Shown here one piece after another: positions 15,723 through 22,960 of a stretch of DNA of 26,281 nucleotides. The notes under the pieces were generated by a model. That model did not search any database, was not told the DNA's origin, and was given only the letters and a program-made list of their open reading frames with translations. Location of the stretch: NCBI GenBank assembly GCA_964649195.1, contig CAZYPK010000063.1, positions 1-26,281 of the forward strand, read 5' to 3'. The position numbers were made by a program, and so were the translations under genes. This DNA is from JTS-RE9 sp964649195 (GTDB lineage: Bacteria; Planctomycetota; Phycisphaerae; Phycisphaerales; Phycisphaeraceae). Position 1 is the stretch's first letter, and each line of letters begins with the position of its first letter.

Positions 15723-15907
15723 GATCGTCTCATTAGCGAAGGGCATCATCCACACCATATTTTACCGCGACATTAATTGGCGCATCGGTAAGTCGCGGCT
15801 CGCCAAAACAAGGATACGGATGCGCCGCGACAAATCGAGTAGTGTATTCCCTGTCATGGAAAATCATGTCATGGCAATCATGTCTTACGGCTGCGGATGG
15901 GGGACTG

Positions 15908-15980
15908 CTGAATAACCCCGGAGGTATCGTGAACCCAAGGGTTGCTACGCCGCAAGCGGCTTGGAGGTGAGGTTATTCGG
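15908..15980. repeat. Short terminal-inverted-repeat element, copy 1
   Basis: CTGAATAACC (15908-15917) and GGTTATTCGG (15971-15980) are inverted ends enclosing GTTGCTACGCCGCAAGCGGC, which can fold on itself (GCCGCAAGCGGC). Copies are at 18054-18115 and, inverted and partial, 26091-26134. Between 15723 and 15907 I see no gene. Confidence 0.7.
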
Positions 15981-15992
15981 GAGTTCCGATGG

Positions 15993-16295
15993 TCATTGCG
16001 TTTGAGAGGCGGATTGAAGGGCGATCTTTGTGATGTACAGGATCAGGCCGCAGCGGTTGGGGACGTGGGTCCGCCTGTAGATGCGGTCCAGGTAGGTTTC
16101 GATGGTGGCTTTTTCCAGGTTCATGACCAGGGCGATCTGCTTGTTGCTGAGGTTGCGGAGGATCAGTTCGGCGACGCGAGCCAGTTGGGGAGGCAGGGCG
16201 AGGTCGCGGAGAATCGTCCGCCAGAGGTCGGGGGACATCGGCAGAGGCGGGGCGTCGTCGAGGATTTGCTGGATATGGGCGGAATGAACGGACAT
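15993..16295 (-). CDS. LuxR/GerE-type helix-turn-helix protein
   Basis: A 100-residue protein. After a short N-terminal region (MSVHSAHIQQILDDAPPLPMSPDLW), LPPQLARVAELILRNLSNKQ, IALVMNLEKATIETYLDRIY and RRTHVPNRCGLILYI form the four-helix LuxR-type DNA-binding domain (about residues 34-90), with the usual 'A..L...s...IA..l.....TV..hl..Iy.K..v..R' spacing. It lacks a receiver or ligand domain. The ATG at 16295 has GAGG upstream; the frame is open further to an ATG at 16535, giving a basic 80-residue extension of low-complexity look that I regard as unlikely. A transcription regulator acting alone is the simplest role. The leader region is duplicated at the window end. Confidence 0.8.
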   Translation of the reverse strand: MSVHSAHIQQILDDAPPLPMSPDLWRTILRDLALPPQLARVAELILRNLSNKQIALVMNLEKATIETYLDRIYRRTHVPNRCGLILYITKIALQSASQTQ

Positions 16296-16469
16296 GCCGG
16301 GCCCTCGAAAGAAAAAGAGCGTCGAACCAGGAACGCTCAAAGAAGGCCCGGCAAGAGCCTGTAGAAAACGTGCCCCGGCCGACGCCCCTTTCGGGGCGCG
16401 GACACAAGGCACTGCTTTTCTACGTTGAACTTGCCGGTTCTCTTTGAAGCAGCGTCTTGACGCACGCGC

Positions 16470-16627
16470 GTCAATGTCGAATTGTCGTCCCCCGTTTCGG
16501 TTGTCTTGCCTTTGAAGGGGCAAGACATCGTTCATGATGATACGGCAAAAAGGAAGGCGACCAAACTGTCGGGCGGGGCTTAAGCGTATTTCGTCGTTCG
16601 CCGAGGCGAACGGCCAAAGGGGTTGCG
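16470..16627. repeat. Duplicated leader region of the LuxR-type gene, copy 1
   Basis: On the minus strand, the start of this region (CGAATGACGCAACCCCTTTG, ending 16605) and its 16470-16546 part recur on plus at about 25979-26004 and 26205-26281. The 77-base part differs at about two bases. It includes a hairpin CTTGCC...GGCAAG and TATCATCATGAACGAT. CGTTCGCC-GA-GGCGAACG (16598-16615) is a further hairpin present only here. The gap 16296-16627 holds no other supported feature. Confidence 0.75.
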
Positions 16628-18031
16628 TCATTCGATCACGTTGCCTGTGAGCATGGGTGGTTTTGTTTTTTCGGTCACCTTCATGGCGGTGGTTTGCAGT
16701 TTCGGGGTGCGGGTGTCGGTGATGGTGCAGCCGGTGATTTGGACGTTTTCGCTTGCATCGATGAACAGGCCGTGCGGTGTGCCGTCGAGGATTTGGCAGC
16801 CTGTCACGCTCACGCGGTTGCAGCGGATCAGTTCGAGCAGGCCGTCGCGTTGGAATCTGGCTTCGGTGGGGACGGTGTGTTTGCCTGCCTGGCAATCGTG
16901 GAGGATGGAGCTGGAAAAGGTGATGTTTTCGCTGTCTTCGATGCGCACGCCGGTGCAGAGTTCTTTTTCTTTGTAGTCCGGGTTGTGCTCGAAGCAGTTG
17001 CCGGCGAGGACGATGTTTTTGCCGCCTTCGATGAGGACATTTCGTTGGTGGCCGGAGTAGATGAAGTTGCCGCTGAGGACGATGCCGCGGGTGTGGGTGA
17101 GGTGGATATTGGTTTCCTGGCTGCCGATGAGATTGCCGGTGATGGTCCACATGCCGGCCCTGCGATTCCCATCCGCACTGCCTCCTGTCCGCTGTCCCCT
17201 GTCTCCTGCCTTCTCCGCGCCGCCGATGATGCGGATGTTGGCGCCGCCTGCGGAATAGGTGGCCTGGATGGTGTTGCTGGCGATGGTGCCTTCGCGGACG
17301 GTGGTACCGGGGGCGGAGGAGTCGATGAGAATTTCGGCGGTCGGCTGAGGCTTGAAACCGGGGAAGATGTTGTGGTTGTTGTATTCGATGTCGTTGCCGG
17401 TGATCTGGAAGTTTCGGACTTCGGATCGTTCGACGCGGATGCCGCCCTGGCGGTTGTAGGAGATGTGGTTGCCGGTGATGTTGATCTGGTGGAGGTTGAC
17501 GGAGTCGAGGAAGACGCCGGCGCCGGTGTTGTGATAGATGTGGCAGTGGGTGATGAGGATGTTGCGGTTGCGTTGGTGGATGCGGATGCCGTGGTGGAGA
17601 TTGCGGAGGAGGAGGCCTTCGAAGGTGGCCTGCATGGTGGATTCGAGGAGGATGCCGTCGGCCTTGGCGGGTGTGCCGTCTTTCCAGGTTTCGGGCGATG
17701 GGCCTTCGATTTCGATCTGGGTGACGGTGGGCATTCGCTGGGAGGCCCAGACTTCGGGTTTGAAGGAAGGCGGATGGGCGGAGCCGGCGTGGGTGCCGAG
17801 GATGTGGAAGGCGGGGCCTTGGCCGCGCATGAGGATTTTTGCCGTGCCGCCGCTGCCGGTGATGGCGGTGCGGCCGGTGTCGTTGAGGATGATTGGAATG
17901 GTCTTGGTGATGAGGTAGTTGCCGCGTGGGAACTCGAGCACGCCGTCGCCCTGGGCGATGGTGTGCAGGATCGCGGCGGTGTCATCGGTTTTGCCATCGC
18001 CTTTGGCGCCGAAGTGGAGGACGTTGGACAT
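16628..18031 (-). CDS. Right-handed parallel beta-helix protein (pectate-lyase-3-like N-terminus)
   Basis: A 467-residue protein. It opens with VLHFGAKGDGKTDDTAAI, the hallmark of the pectate lyase superfamily 3 / phage-tailspike-like entry segment. About 12 beta-helix rungs follow, seen as repeated N-I-x-I-x-x-N/C-x-I segments (INITGNHISYN, FQITGNDIEYN, WTITGNLIGS, IVLSGNFIYSG, IVLAGNCFEHN, VSVTGCQILDG, VQITGCTITDT). Such proteins bind or cleave polysaccharides, but no catalytic set can be assigned from sequence alone. There is no signal peptide. Around residues 274-283 the helix is interrupted by AEKAGDRGQRTGGSADGNRR, encoded by a GACAGGA-type heptamer tract. The ATG at 18031 places the GAKGDG motif where it normally starts. 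Confidence 0.85.
   Translation of the reverse strand: MSNVLHFGAKGDGKTDDTAAILHTIAQGDGVLEFPRGNYLITKTIPIILNDTGRTAITGSGGTAKILMRGQGPAFHILGTHAGSAHPPSFKPEVWASQRMPTVTQIEIEGPSPETWKDGTPAKADGILLESTMQATFEGLLLRNLHHGIRIHQRNRNILITHCHIYHNTGAGVFLDSVNLHQINITGNHISYNRQGGIRVERSEVRNFQITGNDIEYNNHNIFPGFKPQPTAEILIDSSAPGTTVREGTIASNTIQATYSAGGANIRIIGGAEKAGDRGQRTGGSADGNRRAGMWTITGNLIGSQETNIHLTHTRGIVLSGNFIYSGHQRNVLIEGGKNIVLAGNCFEHNPDYKEKELCTGVRIEDSENITFSSSILHDCQAGKHTVPTEARFQRDGLLELIRCNRVSVTGCQILDGTPHGLFIDASENVQITGCTITDTRTPKLQTTAMKVTEKTKPPMLTGNVIE
17181..17210. repeat. Heptamer tract (GACAGGA type) inside the beta-helix gene
   Basis: On the minus strand GGAGACA, GGGGACA, GCGGACA and GGAGGCA follow each other with a 7-base period, in frame with the gene. 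The same word is intergenic at 19663-19693 and 20813-20834. Only a single arm is seen here. Confidence 0.75.
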
Positions 18032-18053
18032 GGCTTGATTCCATCCGGGGCTT

Positions 18054-18115
18054 CTGAATAACCCCCGCGATGTACGTTGCTACGCCGCAAGCGGCTTGGG
18101 CGTGAGGTTGTTCAG
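18054..18115. repeat. Short terminal-inverted-repeat element, copy 2
   Basis: CTGAATAACC at 18054 and GGTTGTTCAG at 18106-18115 enclose GTTGCTACGCCGCAAGCGGC, identical in this core to the copy at 15908-15980. Copies 1 and 2 bracket the LuxR-type and beta-helix genes. Confidence 0.7.
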
Positions 18116-18127
18116 GAATCCTAAAAC

Positions 18128-18265
18128 CCAAATCGCAAACAATCGAACCCAATAAGGCAAAACATCCAAGTAACGCATGGTATCCCGCCTGGGCTTTTTC
18201 ATTATGCCTCGATTCGGATCGATTCCCTCCCCTTTTGTTTGCGATTTGGCCTTTGCGATTTGGAG
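18128..18265. repeat. Intergenic inverted repeat with 7-base periodic arms (CAAATCG type)
   Basis: CCAAATCGCAAACAA (18128-18142) pairs exactly with TTGTTTGCGATTTGG (18235-18249), and the right arm continues with a second TTTGCGATTTGG. Same general architecture as the heptamer elements in priA and mutS but with another word. It fills most of the gap downstream of the phosphatase gene. Confidence 0.7.
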
Positions 18266-18271
18266 TTTGTC

Positions 18272-19630
18272 CTACTCCATCACCTTCATCGCCACGATGG
18301 TCTGATCATCGCCAGGCTGCTCGCCCGCCTCGTGGGTCCGCATCGCTTGGGTGATCGACTTGATCACGCAGTCCGGCTCGCCGGTGCAGCCTTCGAGGGC
18401 GGCGTCGATGCCTTGGATGCCGAACATCTCGCGGCCGGGGCTGATCGATTCGCTGATGCCGTCGGTGTAGAGCACCACGGTCTGGCCCGGTTCGAGCGTG
18501 ACTTCCTCGTCGTTGTAAACCACATCCTCGAGCACGCCCAGCGGCAGGCCGCCGCCCCGGTCCAGATGCACCAGCGGACTGCCGGGCGTCTTGATGATCG
18601 CCGGCGGATGGCCCGCCCGGCTGAACATAAACCGGCGGGTCGGCGGGTCGTAGATCGCCATCAGCGCCGTGACGAACGAATGCTCCACGCGCTTGTCGCA
18701 CAGATGTTTGTTCGCGTAGTTGAGCAGCTCGCTGGGACGTTCGGGCGGCGTGGGGTAGGCATAAAGAATCGCGTTGAGCATCGCGGCGAGCACCGCGGCG
18801 CCGGGGCCGTGGCCTGAGACATCGGCGATCATGAAGCCCCATCGCGCATCGGGATTCGTCACGCCATGCCGGCCTTCGGGGGTGATGCATACGAAGTCGT
18901 ACATGTCCCCGCCGGCCACGTCGTAGGTCTCGTAGCTGGCGGCGATCTTCATGCCGCGAATGTCGGGCAGCACGCGGGGCAGCAGCGCCTTCTGAATGGC
19001 GGCGATGCGTTCGACTTCGCGGGCCATCCGGGCGTTGACTTCGCGGAGCTGCTTGTTCATGACGGTGTTGTTGACGGTGGCGCCGATGAGGTTGGCGCGG
19101 AGGATGTGTTCCTCCAGGTCCTCGATGGAATAGGCCTGCGGCTCGCGCTTGAGGATGATGGCCCAGTTGGTGGCGACGCCTTCGGTGAAGGCGGGGATGA
19201 TCATGGCGGCGCCGAACTCGGCGAGCCAGTCGCCCAGGACGGGGTCGCCGGTGATGCGGAGGTTGTGGCAGAGCTTTGGCGCGGGGGTGGCGATGATTTT
19301 GCCGATGAATCCGCCGGTGTGCGTGGGCAGCTTGCCGCGCTGGAACCAGGGGTCGTTGGTTTCGGTGCGGTTGATGTTGTCGTACCCGATGCGGCGGGTG
19401 ATCTTGTAGTGGCCGGGTTTGAGGCCCTTGCAGGTGACGGTGAGCAGCCCGCTTTCGCCGCGCGCCTTGCGCATCCCTTCGGCGAACGCGCTCATCACCT
19501 GCGAAGGCTCCTTCGCCAGGCTGATCCGCTGAACCATGTCGATGTAGAGATCGACATTGTCGCTGCCTGAGAGATCGACAAAATCAACCTCGGCGGACTC
19601 GGAAGAGGAAAGGGAGGCGGGATCGATCAT
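18272..19630 (-). CDS. GAF-domain PP2C-type serine phosphatase (SpoIIE/RsbU family)
   Basis: A 452-residue cytoplasmic signalling protein. Residues about 30-185 form a GAF-like sensor domain, 190-215 a short coiled-coil linker (QLREVNARMAREVERIAAIQ), and 220-452 the SpoIIE-type PP2C domain. Metal-binding acidic residues are present in AGGDMYDF (Asp242), IADVSGHGPGAAVLAAM (Asp270), LYTDGISES and the terminal GDDQTIVAMKV. Enzymes of this class remove phosphate from Ser/Thr of anti-sigma-factor antagonists, turning on a stress or developmental sigma factor. No anti-sigma partner gene adjoins it, so the target is unknown. The GAF ligand cannot be told. Confidence 0.92.
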   Translation of the reverse strand: MIDPASLSSSESAEVDFVDLSGSDNVDLYIDMVQRISLAKEPSQVMSAFAEGMRKARGESGLLTVTCKGLKPGHYKITRRIGYDNINRTETNDPWFQRGKLPTHTGGFIGKIIATPAPKLCHNLRITGDPVLGDWLAEFGAAMIIPAFTEGVATNWAIILKREPQAYSIEDLEEHILRANLIGATVNNTVMNKQLREVNARMAREVERIAAIQKALLPRVLPDIRGMKIAASYETYDVAGGDMYDFVCITPEGRHGVTNPDARWGFMIADVSGHGPGAAVLAAMLNAILYAYPTPPERPSELLNYANKHLCDKRVEHSFVTALMAIYDPPTRRFMFSRAGHPPAIIKTPGSPLVHLDRGGGLPLGVLEDVVYNDEEVTLEPGQTVVLYTDGISESISPGREMFGIQGIDAALEGCTGEPDCVIKSITQAMRTHEAGEQPGDDQTIVAMKVME

Positions 19631-19662
19631 GAAGACAGTTTAGCAGCCGGCTGGGAAAGAGG

Positions 19663-19727
19663 TCAGAGGACAGGGGACAGGAGACAGGAGACATTCGTTC
19701 GTAGCCGCAGCGTCCTCGCTGCGCGTC
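19663..19727. repeat. Heptamer tract plus GCCGCAGCG hairpin unit
   Basis: 19663-19693 carries GAGGACA, GGGGACA, GGAGACA, GGAGACA. It is followed at 19701-19727 by a unit containing CGCAGCG-TCCT-CGCTGCG (a 7-base-pair hairpin). The same unit occurs at 20716-20742 (one change) and 20753-20779 (exact). Confidence 0.75.
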
Positions 19728-19733
19728 CGAGCT

Positions 19734-20123
19734 TCACTTCAGGCGTTCGATGAGACATCCGCATTCGGGGCACTCGGCGCGACCGAGTTCGATGGTGGTG
19801 CGCAGGTCGTACCGGCAACGGGTGCAGAGATTCCCGCGAATGCGATTCCGAAACGCCCACTCGAATATCAGAAGAATCGATGCCGCGAAAAATGCGGCCC
19901 AAACCGCCAAGTCCATGAGCAATGTCAGAAACGTGGCCCATTCACCATGCTCCCTAAAGATGCGAACGGTGCCCGGAACAAAGACGGCAACCACCAAAAA
20001 GTGAGCCAGCACGATGGCGATCTCGCCCGCCAGGCATGTCACCCACGCAACGAAATACACCGGCACCCAGCGCTTGCGCAGCCGGGCCCAGAGTGCTCGC
20101 TTGGGCGTCGGAGGGTCAGTCAT
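19734..20123 (-). CDS. Small membrane protein with C-terminal zinc ribbon
   Basis: A 129-residue protein starting MTDPPTPKRALWARLRKRW. Hydrophobic segments at about 20-50 (possibly two) and 65-90 are followed by a cytoplasm-type zinc ribbon with Cys100, Cys103, Cys118 and Cys121 (CTRCRYDL...CPECGCLI). The CxxCxYDLR...CPECG pattern is common in planctomycete membrane proteins of unknown function. The ATG at 20123 is chosen since longer reading upstream is repeat DNA. It shares the ribbon-plus-membrane design, in reverse order, with the product of 24917-25783. Confidence 0.75.
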   Translation of the reverse strand: MTDPPTPKRALWARLRKRWVPVYFVAWVTCLAGEIAIVLAHFLVVAVFVPGTVRIFREHGEWATFLTLLMDLAVWAAFFAASILLIFEWAFRNRIRGNLCTRCRYDLRTTIELGRAECPECGCLIERLK

Positions 20124-20172
20124 GGGGGCCACGGAGAGTGCGTCAAGGCTTGGCGGGGACGGGAGGGAGAGA

Positions 20173-20292
20173 GATTGCAAAATGGCCATTGCAAAATGCA
20201 AAGTGCAAAATGAAGGAAGGAACTTCCGATGGCCGAACTGCCGCGTTCGGTCATTTTGCAATTTTCATTTTGCAATGGACATTGGACATTTT
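20173..20292. repeat. Heptamer inverted-repeat element (GCAAAAT type), intergenic
   Basis: The left arm (20173-20212) contains TTGCAAAATGGCCATTGC then GCAAAAT, GCAAAGT, GCAAAAT. The right arm (20250-20277) has CATTTTGCAATTTTC and ATTTTGC, its inverse, followed by GGACATT units. It fills the gap between the zinc-ribbon gene and the PTPS-family gene. Confidence 0.8.
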
Positions 20293-20309
20293 CTCATGGC
20301 TTCATGGCC

Positions 20310-20687
20310 TCACGGCCGCCACGTCGCCGTGCAGCCCGGCGCCTCGCCGACCTTCACGCTTGCCAGCTTCGCATGTGAAGGCAACCCTTTCGCCACCTCC
20401 GTGCCGATCCACCACGCCACGCGCTCAGCCGTCGGATTCACCGTGCCAGGCGTTGATCCGAACGGTGACACCTCATTGAGATGTCGGTTATGCACCTGCC
20501 TGATCAGCCCATCGACCAGCGTTTCGAGCAGGTGAAAATCCATCACCACCTCGATCGCATCCAACCCGGCGGCGCTGACCGTGACCTCCACACTCCAGTT
20601 GTGGCCATGCACCGGCTCCAGCGAACCATCGTAAAGACGAATCGCATGACCGGCGGCAAAGATGCGGGAAATGGTGATGTCATACAT
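20310..20687 (-). CDS. 6-pyruvoyl-tetrahydropterin synthase / QueD family protein, altered active site
   Basis: A 125-residue protein of the T-fold PTPS/QueD family, which acts on dihydroneopterin triphosphate in queuosine, folate or biopterin routes. Zinc ligands are His14 (FAAGHAIRL) and His27/His29 (EPVHGHNW). NPTAERVAWWI and VKVGEAPGCTATW complete the fold. The catalytic Cys normally four residues before HGH is Leu23; Glu24 lies three before. The usual LDH dyad before LN is replaced by VHN (QVHNRHLNEV). It therefore is not a standard QueD; a PTPS-III-like or other role is possible. The ATG at 20687 is set by the family's normal N-terminus. No other pterin or queuosine gene is near. Confidence 0.88.
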   Translation of the reverse strand: MYDITISRIFAAGHAIRLYDGSLEPVHGHNWSVEVTVSAAGLDAIEVVMDFHLLETLVDGLIRQVHNRHLNEVSPFGSTPGTVNPTAERVAWWIGTEVAKGLPSHAKLASVKVGEAPGCTATWRP

Positions 20688-20697
20688 GGGAAGGCGC

Positions 20698-20834
20698 CGG
20701 GGAACAGGAAACATCGTCGCCGCAGCGTCCTCGCTGCGCGTCAGGGAACATCGTAGCCGCAGCGTCCTCGCTGCGCGTCTGCGGATCAGAGCGAAGCCGC
20801 AAGCGGCTGTTGTCTCCTGTCCCCTGTCTCCTCC
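20698..20834. repeat. Composite repeat: heptamer arms around two hairpin units
   Basis: CCGGGGAACAGGAAACA at the left and TGTCTCCTGTCCCCTGTCTCC (split over 20813-20833) at the right are imperfect inverted arms. Between them lie two near-identical hairpin units (20716-20742 and 20753-20779) and GAAGCCGCAAGCGGCT. This fills nearly all of the divergent gap between the PTPS-family gene and the ABC ATPase, so the promoters of both must lie in or beside it. Confidence 0.7.
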
Positions 20835-20858
20835 CGCCCATGTTATCCTTTTCTCCGC

Positions 20859-21929
20859 ATGACTCCGATCACCATCGCCAACCTGACCAAGACGTTCGGC
20901 AGCACCGTTGCCGTCGATGCGCTGAGTCTGTCCATCGCGCCGGGTTCGCTCTTTTTTCTGCTCGGTCCCAGCGGCTGCGGCAAGACGACGCTGCTGCGGA
21001 TGATCGCCGGCTTCGCGGAGCCGACCGCCGGTTCGATCCGCTTTGGCGACAAGGACGTCACCTGGCTGCCGCCGCATCAGCGAAACTGCGGCATGGTGTT
21101 TCAAGGCTACGCCCTCTGGCCGCACATGACCGTGGCGCAGAATGTCGCCTTCGGTTTGCAGGTGCGGAAAGTTTCCAAGGATGAAACGGCCCGCCGCGTC
21201 GATGAAGCCCTCAAGCTCGTGCAGATGCAACACCTGGCCGACCGCAAACCCAACCAGCTCTCCGGCGGCCAGCAGCAGCGCGTCGCCCTGGCCCGGGCCC
21301 TGGTCATCCGCCCCACCGTGCTGCTGCTCGATGAACCGCTCTCGAACCTGGATGCGAAGCTCCGCATCGAGATGCGCGGCCAGATTCGATCGATCTGCAA
21401 ACAGTCGGGCATCACCGCCGTCTATGTCACGCATGATCAGAAGGAGGCGCTCTCGATGGCCGACGGCGTGGCGCTGCTCAGGAACGGCAGGATCATGCAG
21501 GTCGGCCCGGCCCGCGAACTCTACGACCGGCCCAACAGCCGCTTCGTCGCCGACTTCCTGGGCGAAACCAACTTCGTGCCCGCAACCATCGTCGGCCGCG
21601 ATGGTGAGGATGTCATCCTCGAAAGCCCCGCAGGCCGGATGCGATCATCCGTCTTCCCCGATGATCTGCCCGCAACCGGCGGCGTCACCTGCTCCATCCG
21701 CCCCGAAGCGATCCGCCTGCTGACCGGTGACAACGAAGGCAACGGCTTCAACACCTTCACCGCCCAAAGGCGCGAAGTGGTCTATCTCGGCGAAGTCGCC
21801 CAGCATCACCTGACCATCCCCGGCGACACCGCGATCACCGCGTTCGAACTCAACCCGCAGCCGACGGACCAGACGCAGGCGGTGAAGATCGGCTTTGATG
21901 CGAAGGATGTTGTGGTGTTGAAAGACTAA
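20859..21929 (+). CDS. ABC transporter ATP-binding protein, Fbp/Pot/sugar type with TOBE domain
   Basis: A 356-residue ATPase subunit of an importer. Walker A GPSGCGKT (36-43), Q-loop Gln82 (FQGYALWPHMTV), signature LSGGQQQR (134-141), Walker B LLLDEP (155-160), D-loop SNLDAKLR and switch His192 (VTHDQKEA) are all intact. Residues about 240-356 form a TOBE-type regulatory domain. FQGYALWPHMTV and the C-terminal region are typical of ATPases for iron(III), spermidine/putrescine, sugars or 2-aminoethylphosphonate; substrate cannot be decided because no permease or binding protein adjoins it. The ATG at 20859 has no good ribosome site. Confidence 0.93.
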   Translation: MTPITIANLTKTFGSTVAVDALSLSIAPGSLFFLLGPSGCGKTTLLRMIAGFAEPTAGSIRFGDKDVTWLPPHQRNCGMVFQGYALWPHMTVAQNVAFGLQVRKVSKDETARRVDEALKLVQMQHLADRKPNQLSGGQQQRVALARALVIRPTVLLLDEPLSNLDAKLRIEMRGQIRSICKQSGITAVYVTHDQKEALSMADGVALLRNGRIMQVGPARELYDRPNSRFVADFLGETNFVPATIVGRDGEDVILESPAGRMRSSVFPDDLPATGGVTCSIRPEAIRLLTGDNEGNGFNTFTAQRREVVYLGEVAQHHLTIPGDTAITAFELNPQPTDQTQAVKIGFDAKDVVVLKD

Positions 21930-21997
21930 AATGGCCGGAGAGCAAAGCGTGTGATCTTTGGTCATTTTCCTGCTCGGCAGAAAACCCTCAGTCGGAG

Positions 21998-22133
21998 CCA
22001 AGCCCGATGGTGAGGCTTTGCGAACCGTCGGGGGCTCCGGGGGCTCCGGGGGCTCCGGGGGTATCCGGGGTATTGATCGTGTGATTCACACAGAATACCC
22101 CGACGGTTCGCAAAGCCTCACCATCGGGCTTGG
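21998..22133. repeat. Perfect 36-base inverted repeat with nested hairpin
   Basis: 21998-22033 and 22098-22133 are exact reverse complements over 36 bases. Inside are three tandem GGGGGCTCC units (22031-22058) and a second hairpin, GGGGTATT (22067-22074) with AATACCCC (22094-22101), capped by GTGTG-ATT-CACAC. The outer and inner stems compete for bases 22098-22101. It lies between the ABC ATPase and arfB. The rest of the gap (21930-22224) shows nothing else. Confidence 0.9.
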
Positions 22134-22224
22134 GATTTTCCATGAAGCTTCACGTTCTCCTTTTCATGAATTGCATTCTTCCGATGGCTTCGATTTTCGA
22201 GTTTTTCTTTTCCCTCTCGCCATA

Positions 22225-22671
22225 ATGCCTGACGATATTCCCTCCGGCACCGAGATCGCCCCCGGCCTGTTCGTTCCCGAATCCTGGCTGCGGTTTTCCT
22301 TTTCGCGCAGCGGCGGGCCGGGCGGGCAGAATGTGAACAAGGTTTCGAGCAAGGCGCGGATGGCGATCGCCATGAGCGATCTTCAGACGGTGCTGTCGCG
22401 CGGCACGTTTGACCGCCTCGGCGAACAGGCCGCGCCGCGCATCAACGACGCCGGCGAACTGGTCATCACCTGCGAAGAGTCGCGCTCGCAGCACGCCAAT
22501 CGCGCGGCGTGTCTCGAACGTCTGCGCCGGATTTTGATTGAAGCGAAAAAAATTCCGCGCATCCGCAGGGCGACCAAACCCAGCCGGTCCGCGAAACAGA
22601 AGCGGCTCAACGAAAAAAAAATCAGGGGCGAAACCAAGCGGAGCCGCACATCGCGCGGCGGCGACGAGTGA
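22225..22671 (+). CDS. arfB: Alternative ribosome-rescue factor / peptidyl-tRNA hydrolase ArfB
   Basis: ArfB (YaeJ) enters stalled ribosomes lacking a stop codon and hydrolyses the peptidyl-tRNA. The 148-residue protein has the GGQ catalytic loop (SRSGGPGGQNVNK, GGQ at 33-35), the RF-like domain up to about residue 105, and the basic C-terminal tail that probes the empty mRNA channel (RRATKPSRSAKQKRLNEKK, IRGETKRSRTSRGG). Length fits the family (E. coli 140). The ATG at 22225 is chosen because the frame upstream runs through the inverted repeat. The tail and the compact RF fold distinguish it from RF1/RF2. Confidence 0.93.
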   Translation: MPDDIPSGTEIAPGLFVPESWLRFSFSRSGGPGGQNVNKVSSKARMAIAMSDLQTVLSRGTFDRLGEQAAPRINDAGELVITCEESRSQHANRAACLERLRRILIEAKKIPRIRRATKPSRSAKQKRLNEKKIRGETKRSRTSRGGDE

Positions 22672-22783
22672 CCCTCCGCATCACCGTCGCAGCGCGATGC
22701 GCGACCCGATCGCAATGCGGTCCCATTCAACATTTCCACGTTTTCCGCCTGGGAAACTTCACATTTTCAAAACGCAACGACCG

Positions 22784-22856
22784 CACGACATCATCGCATG
22801 ATGCGCGTGCGCGCGACGCCCGTCGCGCCGGCGCGCACCGCGCGCATCGCGTCGTG
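22784..22856. other. GC-alternating structured region
   Basis: CACGAC near 22784 pairs with GTCGTG ending at 22856, and GATGCGCG...TGCGCGC pairs imperfectly with GCGCGCACCGCGCGCATC. The stretch is rich in alternating C and G. It could be a terminator for arfB (no T-run) or a structured leader. 22672-22960 otherwise shows no supported gene. Confidence 0.35.
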
Positions 22857-22960
22857 AAGGCTTGATGAAGATGATCCAAGGCGGCCAGGCGGCGCGACGG
22901 CTCAAGTGCGCGAGGGTGATTGGCCGATGAATTTTTTTGTCGGGTTGATGCATGTATGTG

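Noticed and set aside
15270..15776. Plus-strand open frame over the DUF3892-like gene
   Set aside because: No family resemblance, whereas the minus frame matches DUF3892 and the next minus-strand gene has a ribosome site.
16296..16535. N-terminal extension of the LuxR-type protein from the ATG at 16535
   Set aside because: The extension is basic and low-complexity, includes a GC hairpin, and a start with a ribosome site exists at 16295. The duplicated leader keeps this open as a finding.
16694..18061. 455-codon plus-strand open frame opposite the beta-helix gene
   Set aside because: Asp/Val/Ala-rich shadow; the minus strand has GAKGDGKTDD and regular beta-helix rungs.
20310..20687. Naming the PTPS-family gene queD
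   Set aside because: Catalytic Cys and Asp-His residues are missing and no other queuosine gene is near.
21958..22224. Longer ArfB starting upstream of 22225
   Set aside because: The extra 89 residues are encoded by the inverted repeat (GGSGGSGGSGG) and have no counterpart in ArfB.
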